The position numbers were made by a program, and so were the translations under genes. Positions 14,452 to 21,337 of a DNA stretch of 21,337 nt are shown one piece after another. The stretch lies in the IMG/VR virus record IMGVR_UViG_3300044647_001496, positions 1 through 21,337 of that record; one strand, 5' to 3'. Every line of letters starts with the position of its first letter. Position 1 is the first letter of the stretch. A model generated the notes under the pieces. It was not told the origin of the DNA and did no database searches. It saw only the letters and a program-made list of their open reading frames with translations. The DNA is from a virus.

Positions 14452-15069
14452 TTAGTATTGGTTGACGCGAGCCGTCCACATGCTGGGTTGGCCCTGTTGA
14501 AAATAATATTTGTCGCGCTGGGCGATTAACTCGGCTTCTGCGAGCTGTTCCATAGCCAGCGCTTTGTCTGTCTGTCCGTCCTCTTGGAGCAAATCGGCAC
14601 TCAGCATAAGACCAACGGCTTTGGCCAAGACGGCGGGAACGGTCGCGGTGAGGTTGCTGGCGCTGTATTCGGTCGGGCGGATGCGGAAGTTGACCCAGAC
14701 GGTGGTTGGCAGGTCGGTGTCTTCGGGGAAACGAATGGCATCTCCGAGGAGCGTAAAGCCAATGGCGCGGGGCGCGGCGTGGGTTGCAGGGTTGTCTCTT
14801 AGGACGCCAAAGACCTCTCCCATGGCCGTCTGGCCGACTTGCTCATAGTCGATGTAATAGCCGTTGGTCGCATCACCCTGCACCGTGCGGCTTTCGACGC
14901 GCATAAGCTGCGGCCAGTCCGCCCACTCCCAACAGTCCGCTATGCGCTCGTTGGCGGCGGCGACCATCATGGTTCTTGCGCCGGATGGGATGGCGTCGAT
15001 GGTGCTCGCGTCGTTGCCGACACGTTGCCATGCACGCAGCAATATAGATTGGAGAGTTACTGTCCTCAT
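14452..15069 (-). CDS. Head-tail adaptor candidate, T7 gp11 / P22 gp4-like
   Basis: A 205-aa protein with helical ends and a beta middle, as in the adaptors that sit under the portal. The N-terminal helix carries LLRAWQRVG (10-18) and then AAANERIADCWEWADWPQLM. The centre holds strands with FTLLGDAIRFPED and TVWVNFRIRPTEYS. The C-terminal helices (LAKAVGLMLSADLLQEDGQ, ALAMEQLAEAELIAQRDKY) have the paired-helix pattern typical of the family. It begins by TAATG overlap with the 174-aa gene. The order portal, fibre, adaptor, nozzle in the operon supports the call, but the motif evidence is moderate; it may be another neck protein. Confidence 0.6.
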   Translation of the reverse strand: MRTVTLQSILLRAWQRVGNDASTIDAIPSGARTMMVAAANERIADCWEWADWPQLMRVESRTVQGDATNGYYIDYEQVGQTAMGEVFGVLRDNPATHAAPRAIGFTLLGDAIRFPEDTDLPTTVWVNFRIRPTEYSASNLTATVPAVLAKAVGLMLSADLLQEDGQTDKALAMEQLAEAELIAQRDKYYFQQGQPSMWTARVNQY

Positions 15070-15593
15070 TAGCTGTTCAACACTTGCAGCGCTTCGCTGC
15101 TCGCGTCCTCAAATGTGTATGGCGAACCGTTCCAGTCTGAACGCTTGTCTTCTGGCGCAGTAACTCCCGCGACAATCATGCCATCGAGCCATCCCTGAAC
15201 AGCGGCGAGCTTGGGCGAGGTCTTTTGCGCGGCGTCGAGTTGCAGTTTGAGATAAAGCAGGGTTGTCGGGCGGTTGCCGTCAAACTTTTGCTGATCGACC
15301 CATTCGGTCGCCGTGTAAGTAGGCACATACGGCACAGGCGGCGGGGGAATCACATAGCTCTCGTCCACAGGCAACGCCGCTTCGATCATGCCCTTGACCG
15401 TGGCCTCGTCCAAGTCTTCCAGTTCGGGGCCGTTCGCTTCATAGATCGTCAGCTTGGTCGGCCAGCCAATTTCGTTGACCGTGACCGCACCTTCCTCGCT
15501 GCGCGAAAGCTGGTAGGAAAAGCCGTGCCATGTTTTGCCGTCGATCTGGCGCGGCTGGTCGAGGAGGACTGTGTAGATTTCTTCGCTGTTCAT
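15069..15593 (-). CDS. Hypothetical protein downstream of the long fibre (174 aa)
   Basis: It is taken to start at the ATG at 15593 (MNSEEIYTVLLDQ), since the in-frame TTG at 15602 lies inside the last codons of the fibre gene. The N-terminal half is beta-rich (TWHGFSYQLSRSEEG, TKLTIYEANG). A proline run follows (VIPPPPVPYVP), then a helical C-terminal half (TLLYLKLQLDAAQ, LAAVQGWLDGMIVAG). It has no signal peptide or membrane segment. It starts within a couple of bases of the fibre stop and overlaps the adaptor-like gene by TAATG. The place right after a fibre suggests an assembly chaperone or fibre cap; no family is recognised. Confidence 0.65.
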   Translation of the reverse strand: MNSEEIYTVLLDQPRQIDGKTWHGFSYQLSRSEEGAVTVNEIGWPTKLTIYEANGPELEDLDEATVKGMIEAALPVDESYVIPPPPVPYVPTYTATEWVDQQKFDGNRPTTLLYLKLQLDAAQKTSPKLAAVQGWLDGMIVAGVTAPEDKRSDWNGSPYTFEDASSEALQVLNS

Positions 15594-15594
15594 A

Positions 15595-18500
15595 TTAAGC
15601 AACCACTCGGTAAATCGCGCACACGCGCCAGTTCACGGTTTCAGATGCCGCGCCAGTGACGCGCACACGCAGGGATTCCACTGAAGCCGTATCGTCGGCA
15701 TCGATAGTAAAAGTCCAAGTCGGGGAGCCTTCGCTTTGATCGGTTCCGATAGTCTGCACCGCGCCGATCAGTGCCGTGTTGTTTGATCCATCGCGGCGGA
15801 TAGCGACCCAACGGCGCGCTGAAAGGAATTTTGTGTTGTCCGTGCGGCGGGCAATCAGAAAAATGTCCGCAATGACGGCGGTGTTTGCCGCGATGACCAT
15901 GCGGTTCGTGGCCGTGGCGTCCAGATTGAGTTCGACGTTGGCGGCGTCAGAAGTTGTTTGCCCACCCCAATACACGGCATTGAATGGCCGAGTCGCCAAC
16001 ATCCCGCGCATATTGGCAATCGCGTTTAGCCCGACACAGCGAATAGCCGTTGCGATAGCGCCAGTGTCGTTGGCATCGTAGCTGCCGATTGCCACGGCGT
16101 CTTGCGCGTTAGCTGTGACTGCGTTGCCGACTGCAATAGATGCAAGGCCAGTTGCTCCTGCTTCCGTTCCGATTGCCGTGGCTGATTGACCGGCGTTTGT
16201 GGCTTGGCCGACTGCGGTTGCGGAGGTTGTGTTTGCTCGCGCCAGACGTCCAACCGCCACACTGTTGCTTCCTGATGCGCTGCTTCGTGTTCCAATGGCA
16301 ATGGAGTCATTGCCACTTGCCACTTCAGTGCTGGCGTCACGCGACATGGCAATGTTGATGGCCCGCAATCCACGGGCATCGCCGCCGACTGCGGTTCCGT
16401 CTGGCTTCGGCCCGACAATAAAGGGAGCAACATTGCGTGTGGTGATGACCACCGCCACGATCCGCTCCACGGTTGCCGCCGTGTAGTTGGTCGTGACATC
16501 CACCGCCGCGCCCGACACCGTGGTGGCAACTTTGAACACGTTTGTCGCGGAATCGCGGACAAAATAGCGGATGTTGGCTGTCAGTCCTGCGCCGCCCGTC
16601 AGACTTGTAAAGACAACTTGGTCGCCGTTGGAGAAGGTGTGGCCCGTGGCCGTCACGAAATCATCCGATGCCGCGATAGTTGCGCTGAAAGAAACGGCGC
16701 GTGGGGCAAGGGTTATGTTGCCTTGAGTTGTGGCGGTGTAGTCATCAATGACCAAATCGCTGGACTGCGCCGTCGAGCCGCCCGTGCCATCGGCACGAAG
16801 CAAAGAATTGTCAGTCGCGCCTGTGGAGCCGCCGATGCCGCCGCCCGAAGCCGCCGAAAACGTCACACCGCCCGATCCGTTGGCCGTCAGCACATGACCA
16901 TTCGTCGCGCCCGTAGCGGCGAGGGAGGTAAGTTCGTGGCCGTGGTTTCCGAGGGCGACAGTCGTGCTGGTCGTGCCCGTTGGGATGCGCGCCACGTCCA
17001 AGGTTCCCGAGGTGATGGCCGAGGCTGCGTGGGCGTGCGAAGCCGCCGCGAAATCGGTAGTCGCTGCTGCTGCCGCCGTGCCGAGGGTCGGGCGTCCCGA
17101 GAGGTCGCCGTAAGCTCCCGTGGTTGCAACGGTCGCCAGCCCCGTGATGGTCGTGGCGGCTTGGGTGCCTGTGTGTGTTGCGCGGTCGCGTAGCTGTGCG
17201 TCACTGGCGTTGGCGGTTGCGCCGTCTGCCACGTTGATGAGCGTGCGGACTTGGCTCGCCGTCAGGTCTTCCGCGTTCCCCGTTCCCGCCGTAGCGCGGC
17301 CCTTGAGTGTGCTGCTGGCTACTTGTGCGAGCTTGGCATTAGTGACGGCGTTGTTGGCAATCGTGGTCGCGCCATCGCCCGCCGAGGTTACATCGCCCGT
17401 GTGGTTTGGGTGGGTGTAATTGTTTGCGCCACTGGAAATGCCGTCGAGCTTGGTCTTGTCTGCCGTAGAAAGAAATCCAGCGACAGACTGTGTGGCATCC
17501 GAGTGCGTGTGCGAGCTTGCCGCCGCGCCCACATCGGAGGGCGTGCCGTAGGTGAGCTTGTTGCTGGTGTTGTTCCAATAGACGATCCGATCCGCGCCCG
17601 CATCGTCGGCAGATATTGCGCCCGAAGAGACGGAAAGAATGTCTGCGGCGGTTGATTGAATGGAAACGGTATCACCGCCACCACCACCCGTTGCAGCCTC
17701 CCATGCCGATCCCCCAGCCCCGTCAGACGTAAGGACGTAGCCGTCTGCTGCGGCTCCGCTTCCGAATTGATCGGCGTTGTCGCTTGTGAGGGCGATTTTC
17801 CCGCTCGCATCGGGGATTTCTAAAGTCCTTGTCGTTTCCGTTGTGACGCCCGAAACATCGAACTCAACTTTCTTCGTCTCGTCCGCTGTATCGCTCAAAC
17901 CAACGTAGTCTCCGTCACACCACAAAGCGCCATTTTCAAAATCGCCTTGGTTGCTGACATTCGGCCCGCCCGCTGAAAATTTGCCGCCAGCACCAACCTT
18001 GAAATTGGGTAAGCTGGTAACGTTTGTGCCAGCATCATCCGACACATCGCTGCGGAATTGGCCCTCCTCTCCTTGAAAATAGAACAAGGTAGCCGCGCCA
18101 GAGTTGCGTCTTTTAAAATTGCTACCGTTATAATAAACATTGTCGCCAATCCATGCGTTGTTGAGCGCGTATCCTTGAAACTCCAATGTGCCGAGCCTTA
18201 GGCTGCTGTCGTTTTGGTTTGGCGTGAGGGTGAGTTTGTTAAAGGTCGGTTCGTCCGTGGTGCTGAGGTCTTGGTCGTAAATCGGATCACTTCCAATAGT
18301 AGAAGCAACCCCGCCCGACAGCGTAAGCTCATCGCCGTTATCGGGAACTTGTGCGCCATCGCCGCTGTCTAATGAGGCTTGGTTTAACGGATTGGCCGAG
18401 TTCCAAGCGGCCAGCACGGTATCCACATCGTCCACGCCATCAAAGGTCAGCGTGATGCTGTTGCCTGCCGTGCCTGCGGTGTTTGCCGTGATGGTTACTT

Positions 18501-19017
18501 CTTCGGAAAAAGATTCATTGTCGCCGATGCCCGTGTAGCTGGCGGCAATGGCGGGCGTGCCTGCGAGGTGACTGGCGGCGTGCGCCGTGGGGGTTCGAGA
18601 GTCGCCTGCGTCGTCCAGCGTGATGTTTTTGTTGGGGACGGTGATTACGCGGGTTTGGTTTGCGCCGACTTGGGCGTCTACGTTGAACTTTACGTTTTTC
18701 GTGGAGTCCACGTCTCCGTAGAGCGTGAACTGCGCATCGCTGAACACATCCGGCATGGTGCCAGCGTAGGTGTAATCAGCGTCCCTGCTGCTGCCGCCGG
18801 TGGCTGTGCGAATATAAATGCCCGCCTGCTTGCGGCTCACCGGCCAGACGCCGCTGGCTGTGCGGACGAGCCATGCACTGTTGAGAGCGGCCGAGCCGTC
18901 TAGCGGCAGGTCGGCGTAGGTGGCAACCTCGCCGTCAATATAGGACGCGCCGCCGCCGCCTCCACCGCTTCCGGTGAAGTCGAAGTTTCCTGTCAGCGGG
19001 TTGAATTTGATAGCCAT
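15595..19017 (-). CDS. Long tail fibre with YadA-like head repeats (1140 aa)
   Basis: The main host-contact protein candidate. The N-terminus (MAIKFNPLTGNFDF, then six glycines) and ASYIDGEVATYADLP with SAWLVRTASGVWPV are typical virion-anchoring fibre starts. The shaft is Ala/Thr/Gly-rich with His-x-His motifs (SHTHS near 504, SHAHA near 660, NHGHE near 692) and fibre words such as TKLDGISSGAN and AYGDLSGRPTL. A beta module near 780-860 resembles one in the nozzle. Residues about 900-980 are about six 14-residue repeats (SIAIG, SVAVG, SIAVG, AVAIG) like the left-handed beta-roll of YadA heads, followed by a C-terminal jelly-roll-like tip. It is probably a homotrimer. It starts by TAATG overlap with the 69-aa gene. 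Confidence 0.88.
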   Translation of the reverse strand: MAIKFNPLTGNFDFTGSGGGGGGASYIDGEVATYADLPLDGSAALNSAWLVRTASGVWPVSRKQAGIYIRTATGGSSRDADYTYAGTMPDVFSDAQFTLYGDVDSTKNVKFNVDAQVGANQTRVITVPNKNITLDDAGDSRTPTAHAASHLAGTPAIAASYTGIGDNESFSEEVTITANTAGTAGNSITLTFDGVDDVDTVLAAWNSANPLNQASLDSGDGAQVPDNGDELTLSGGVASTIGSDPIYDQDLSTTDEPTFNKLTLTPNQNDSSLRLGTLEFQGYALNNAWIGDNVYYNGSNFKRRNSGAATLFYFQGEEGQFRSDVSDDAGTNVTSLPNFKVGAGGKFSAGGPNVSNQGDFENGALWCDGDYVGLSDTADETKKVEFDVSGVTTETTRTLEIPDASGKIALTSDNADQFGSGAAADGYVLTSDGAGGSAWEAATGGGGGDTVSIQSTAADILSVSSGAISADDAGADRIVYWNNTSNKLTYGTPSDVGAAASSHTHSDATQSVAGFLSTADKTKLDGISSGANNYTHPNHTGDVTSAGDGATTIANNAVTNAKLAQVASSTLKGRATAGTGNAEDLTASQVRTLINVADGATANASDAQLRDRATHTGTQAATTITGLATVATTGAYGDLSGRPTLGTAAAAATTDFAAASHAHAASAITSGTLDVARIPTGTTSTTVALGNHGHELTSLAATGATNGHVLTANGSGGVTFSAASGGGIGGSTGATDNSLLRADGTGGSTAQSSDLVIDDYTATTQGNITLAPRAVSFSATIAASDDFVTATGHTFSNGDQVVFTSLTGGAGLTANIRYFVRDSATNVFKVATTVSGAAVDVTTNYTAATVERIVAVVITTRNVAPFIVGPKPDGTAVGGDARGLRAINIAMSRDASTEVASGNDSIAIGTRSSASGSNSVAVGRLARANTTSATAVGQATNAGQSATAIGTEAGATGLASIAVGNAVTANAQDAVAIGSYDANDTGAIATAIRCVGLNAIANMRGMLATRPFNAVYWGGQTTSDAANVELNLDATATNRMVIAANTAVIADIFLIARRTDNTKFLSARRWVAIRRDGSNNTALIGAVQTIGTDQSEGSPTWTFTIDADDTASVESLRVRVTGAASETVNWRVCAIYRVVA

Positions 19018-19226
19018 TAGCTGCGGGTCACTGTGGCGATCTTGGCGTCATCGGAGGACGGCGTGCCGCCGACATAGGTGAAGGTGAGCGTGGCGACTGT
19101 CTGGCTGCCTTCTTTGTAGACCACCGTGGAGAGATTGTTTGTCGTGGAGACGTAATTCAGCTCAACCGCGTTGTGCTGCGGGATGTTTAGACCGGCGATG
19201 TTTCTGACGGAGACGTTGGGATGCAT
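19017..19226 (-). CDS. Small protein beginning MHPN after the portal gene (69 aa)
   Basis: A 69-aa beta-rich protein (MHPNVSVRNIAGLNIPQHNA; then TTNNLSTVVYKEGSQTVATL) with no signal peptide or transmembrane helix. It starts 3 bases after the portal stop and its own stop overlaps the fibre start (TAATG). The segment VELNYVSTTNNLSTVVYKEG with VATLTFTY looks like beta strands of a small structural module, as in virion joining or decoration proteins. Its first residues resemble those of the 84-aa protein at 14194-14448. Being encoded between portal and fibre, it is probably a minor virion protein; nothing more specific can be said. Confidence 0.7.
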   Translation of the reverse strand: MHPNVSVRNIAGLNIPQHNAVELNYVSTTNNLSTVVYKEGSQTVATLTFTYVGGTPSSDDAKIATVTRS

Positions 19227-19229
19227 GTG

Positions 19230-21337
19230 TTAGGCGGCGGGTTGGGCGGTCATGCCGAGTTGCTGCTCTTGCGCCATCTTTTGCAGCGCTGGTTGGGCGC
19301 CGGTGCGGCCGATGACGGCGTTTTGCTGCTGTTGCAACTGGAATTGGAATGCCTGCGCGCGGGCGTCGATCATGCTGCGGAAGATTTCGTCCTGCTGGTA
19401 GCGCTGTTGGACGGCGGGGTTGGACTGAATGATCTGCTGCAAGGTTTGCAGTCTTACCTGCGCGTTTTGTCCGCCTTCTTTGAGCGGCGGCTCGGTGCCT
19501 GCGGCGATTTTTGCGAAGGCGGTTTGTTCGTCTTCCTGTTCGGCGGCGGTGGCTTGGCCGATGTCTTGGACCAAGAGGCCGGCCAAGTTCGGGTCAACGG
19601 CTTGGAACATGTATTTGACCAAGCCGGCACGGTCGATGACACCGAAGCTGTCGAGCGGGACGAGCACTTTGGCGAGGTAGTCGAGCTTTGCGCCGAGCGC
19701 TTCGTTGTCGAGGAGGCGCGCGTCAAACTCAGCGGTAATGTCGAAGCGGCCCCGGATGTCTTGAGGGCTTGCGTTGAATGCCAACTGGGCATTGCCGGTG
19801 ATGCGCGCGACCTCCTCGGGAGTCATGTATTGCTGCGCCAGCGCCATGGTCTGCGCGATGCAGAGCTTCATGTCGATCAACCAAGAGTCGATTAGCTCCT
19901 GCGTGTGGAGCATGTAGCGCTGCTGCGGGACGGCATCGCTGATGCGGCCAAAGTAATTGTCCACGTCCGCACGGGTGGCGGCTTCTACCTCGATGCTGCC
20001 CATGTCGGGGCGAGGGGGATTCATCCACTCGATCTCGCCGGGGCGGCGTTCGGGGATCTGCATGCCGGGGCCGAGGACGAGGTCAAACTTGCCCCGGTTG
20101 GCCGGCACCTTGACGGGCGGGAGGATGCTGATGGATGCGCGGTCGGAGCGGAAGTCGCGCTGGATCTTGATTTCTTCCTGCGCCGTCTGCACCAGCTCGG
20201 GGATGCCACGGCTCTCTAGCAGAGGGCGGGTAGCGCGCTCGCGGGGGAGTTCGATGAATGGATATTGCCCGTGCGCGTAGGGCAGCAACTCATGCACTGC
20301 GACCTTGTCGGTGACATGGTAGCTAACCACGGAGCGGGTGACGCGAATGGCGTTGGTCTTGGGGTCGTTCTCCTTGCGGTAGACATGCCATATTTCGCAC
20401 ATGTCGCGCAGTTGCTCGTAGAGGAACTGATCGGTGCGGTGGATGTTGAGCGAGATGCGTTTGAGCTGGCCCTTGTGCTGCGAGGCGGCTTCGATCCATT
20501 CCTCGTCCCAGCCCTCGACTGCGCCGCGCTCGCGCAACTCCACTTCTGTGAGCAATTCTCTGCGGGCAACGAACGCGGCGCGCTGAAGGCTGAAGGTCTG
20601 AATGGGGAAGATGACATCCTCCCATGCTTCAAGCGCGGTCCACACCGGCTTGCTCTCAAAGACATAAGGCTCCTCCCACTGGACAAGGCCCTTGTCGCGG
20701 AACTCGCGGACTTTGGACACCTTGCCCAACTCAGGGATGATCTGCCCCAAGAGTTCGGCGGCGGTCTCCTCTTGCAGCGGGTCCATGACCACTTCCAGAA
20801 GGGCGGCGAGGTTGGGGTCTTGGCTCTGCTCCAACATCATTTGCGCGTCTTCGATGCTGAAAGACTTGATCTCGGTGCGGGTGTTCTGCACCCAGTCCAC
20901 GGCCATAACCGCCAGCCCGTAGGTCTCGCGGAACTGGGCGGCGAGTTTCACTTCGCGGCGAAGATCGTCCAGACAGTGCTGGAACATGAGCCATTTCATC
21001 ACGGCTTCGGCGGCGGCTCGCTTGTCCGCATCCATGGACTCCACCGGCTGGACTTGCACGCGCGACTTGAAGAAGGCGTTGCAAAGGAGAGCCGTGTTGT
21101 CCGAAATGATATTGTCCGCAAGCCGAACGCGAACGTCCGAGGCACCAGACCATGGCCACGGCTGCTTGCCTTGGGCGCCGGACCACTTGCGACCATCTTC
21201 GCTTTGCCCCGGCCAGATACAGAACCGCGTATTCCAGTTGCGCAGTTTGCGCTGAACATATTGGCTGCCATCGGCGTCCGCTTGGTCGATCTCGTAGAGC
21301 ATCGCCGTGATGTCCTCTGGCTTGGGTGCTTTAATCA
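19230..21337 (-). CDS. Portal protein (head-tail connector), start at or beyond right edge
   Basis: About 700 aa, the size of podovirus portals. The frame is open through the right edge: upstream of the ATG at 21302 it reads IKAPKPEDITA, and the last two bases on the - strand are TG, so the true start may use the next base outside the window. Portals form the dodecameric ring through which DNA enters and leaves the capsid. Seen here: FCIWPGQSEDGRKW (27-40 from the Met at 21302), a motif I associate with this portal group; VRLADNIISDNTALLCNAFF; a large alpha/beta core with WEDVIFPIQTFSLQRA and GQYPFIELPRERATRPL; RDFRSDRASISILPPVKVP; and a Gln-rich C-terminal helical tail (FQFQLQQQQNAV). Portal identity is likely. 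Confidence 0.82.
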   Translation of the reverse strand, partial: IKAPKPEDITAMLYEIDQADADGSQYVQRKLRNWNTRFCIWPGQSEDGRKWSGAQGKQPWPWSGASDVRVRLADNIISDNTALLCNAFFKSRVQVQPVESMDADKRAAAEAVMKWLMFQHCLDDLRREVKLAAQFRETYGLAVMAVDWVQNTRTEIKSFSIEDAQMMLEQSQDPNLAALLEVVMDPLQEETAAELLGQIIPELGKVSKVREFRDKGLVQWEEPYVFESKPVWTALEAWEDVIFPIQTFSLQRAAFVARRELLTEVELRERGAVEGWDEEWIEAASQHKGQLKRISLNIHRTDQFLYEQLRDMCEIWHVYRKENDPKTNAIRVTRSVVSYHVTDKVAVHELLPYAHGQYPFIELPRERATRPLLESRGIPELVQTAQEEIKIQRDFRSDRASISILPPVKVPANRGKFDLVLGPGMQIPERRPGEIEWMNPPRPDMGSIEVEAATRADVDNYFGRISDAVPQQRYMLHTQELIDSWLIDMKLCIAQTMALAQQYMTPEEVARITGNAQLAFNASPQDIRGRFDITAEFDARLLDNEALGAKLDYLAKVLVPLDSFGVIDRAGLVKYMFQAVDPNLAGLLVQDIGQATAAEQEDEQTAFAKIAAGTEPPLKEGGQNAQVRLQTLQQIIQSNPAVQQRYQQDEIFRSMIDARAQAFQFQLQQQQNAVIGRTGAQPALQKMAQEQQLGMTAQPAA

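Noticed and set aside
15594-15602. TTG start for the protein after the long fibre
   Set aside because: It is inside the fibre's last codons and adds only three residues; the ATG at 15593 is the simpler choice.
16063-17700. CRISPR-like or DNA direct repeats in the fibre gene
   Set aside because: Repetition is at the protein level (14-residue beta-roll units, shaft motifs) with diverged codons. There are no identical repeats separated by unique spacers.
19221-19895. Long + strand open frame (224 codons) opposite the portal gene
   Set aside because: Leu/Gly/Val-rich, low-complexity translation opposite the Gln-rich portal tail. The - strand frame is the one with recognisable portal features.

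Overview
The window is a stretch of a temperate tailed-phage genome, either a prophage or a free phage. The best fit is a short-tailed, podovirus-like phage. There is a portal protein, a T7 gp11/P22 gp4-like adaptor candidate, a nozzle-like tail protein and a very large internal-virion-type protein. No tape measure, sheath, baseplate or tail-tube gene was recognised. The DNA is GC-rich by eye and almost every base is coding. Two lipoproteins with clear lipoboxes, an amidase endolysin and an outer-spanin-like small lipoprotein suggest a Gram-negative host. The host phylum cannot be fixed from the sequence.

Layout. At the left edge (3-952, + strand) lie the C-terminal part of a tyrosine recombinase and, translationally coupled to it, a small lipoprotein. 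A 90-base convergent intergenic region (953-1042) carries three hairpins in a row, the last a 12-bp stem with a GAAA loop that probably acts as a terminator. All the rest (1043-21337) is one tightly packed - strand late operon, read from right to left: portal (open at the right edge), a 69-aa protein, a 1140-aa tail fibre with YadA-like repeats, a 174-aa unknown, an adaptor-like 205-aa protein, an 84-aa protein, a lysis cassette (two holin-like membrane proteins, a small lipoprotein, an amidase), a 259-aa fibre-like protein, the 666-aa nozzle, a 248-aa fibre-like protein, a 116-aa unknown, a 320-aa virion-type protein, a PAPS-reductase-family enzyme, two small virion-type proteins, and a 1729-aa polyvalent protein.

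How the genes fit together. The portal, adaptor and nozzle would build the DNA-exit channel. The three fibre-like proteins would provide host attachment. The 320-, 139-, 177- and 1729-aa proteins look like internal or ejected virion proteins. The amidase, holin-like and lipoprotein genes would open the cell. The integrase and its lipoprotein would act in lysogeny. Genes are joined by TAATG, TGATG or ATGA overlaps, or by gaps of a few bases, so translation is probably coupled along the operon. No terminase, scaffold or major capsid gene is seen here; they presumably lie beyond the right edge.

The most interesting items are: (i) the 1729-aa protein, a mosaic with an ADP-ribosyltransferase-like segment; (ii) a PP-loop (PAPS reductase family) enzyme with an extra cysteine cluster, placed among virion genes; (iii) a trimeric-autotransporter-like (YadA head) segment in the main fibre; (iv) an integrase whose first catalytic arginine appears to be threonine; (v) a lipoprotein gene fused by overlap to the integrase gene.
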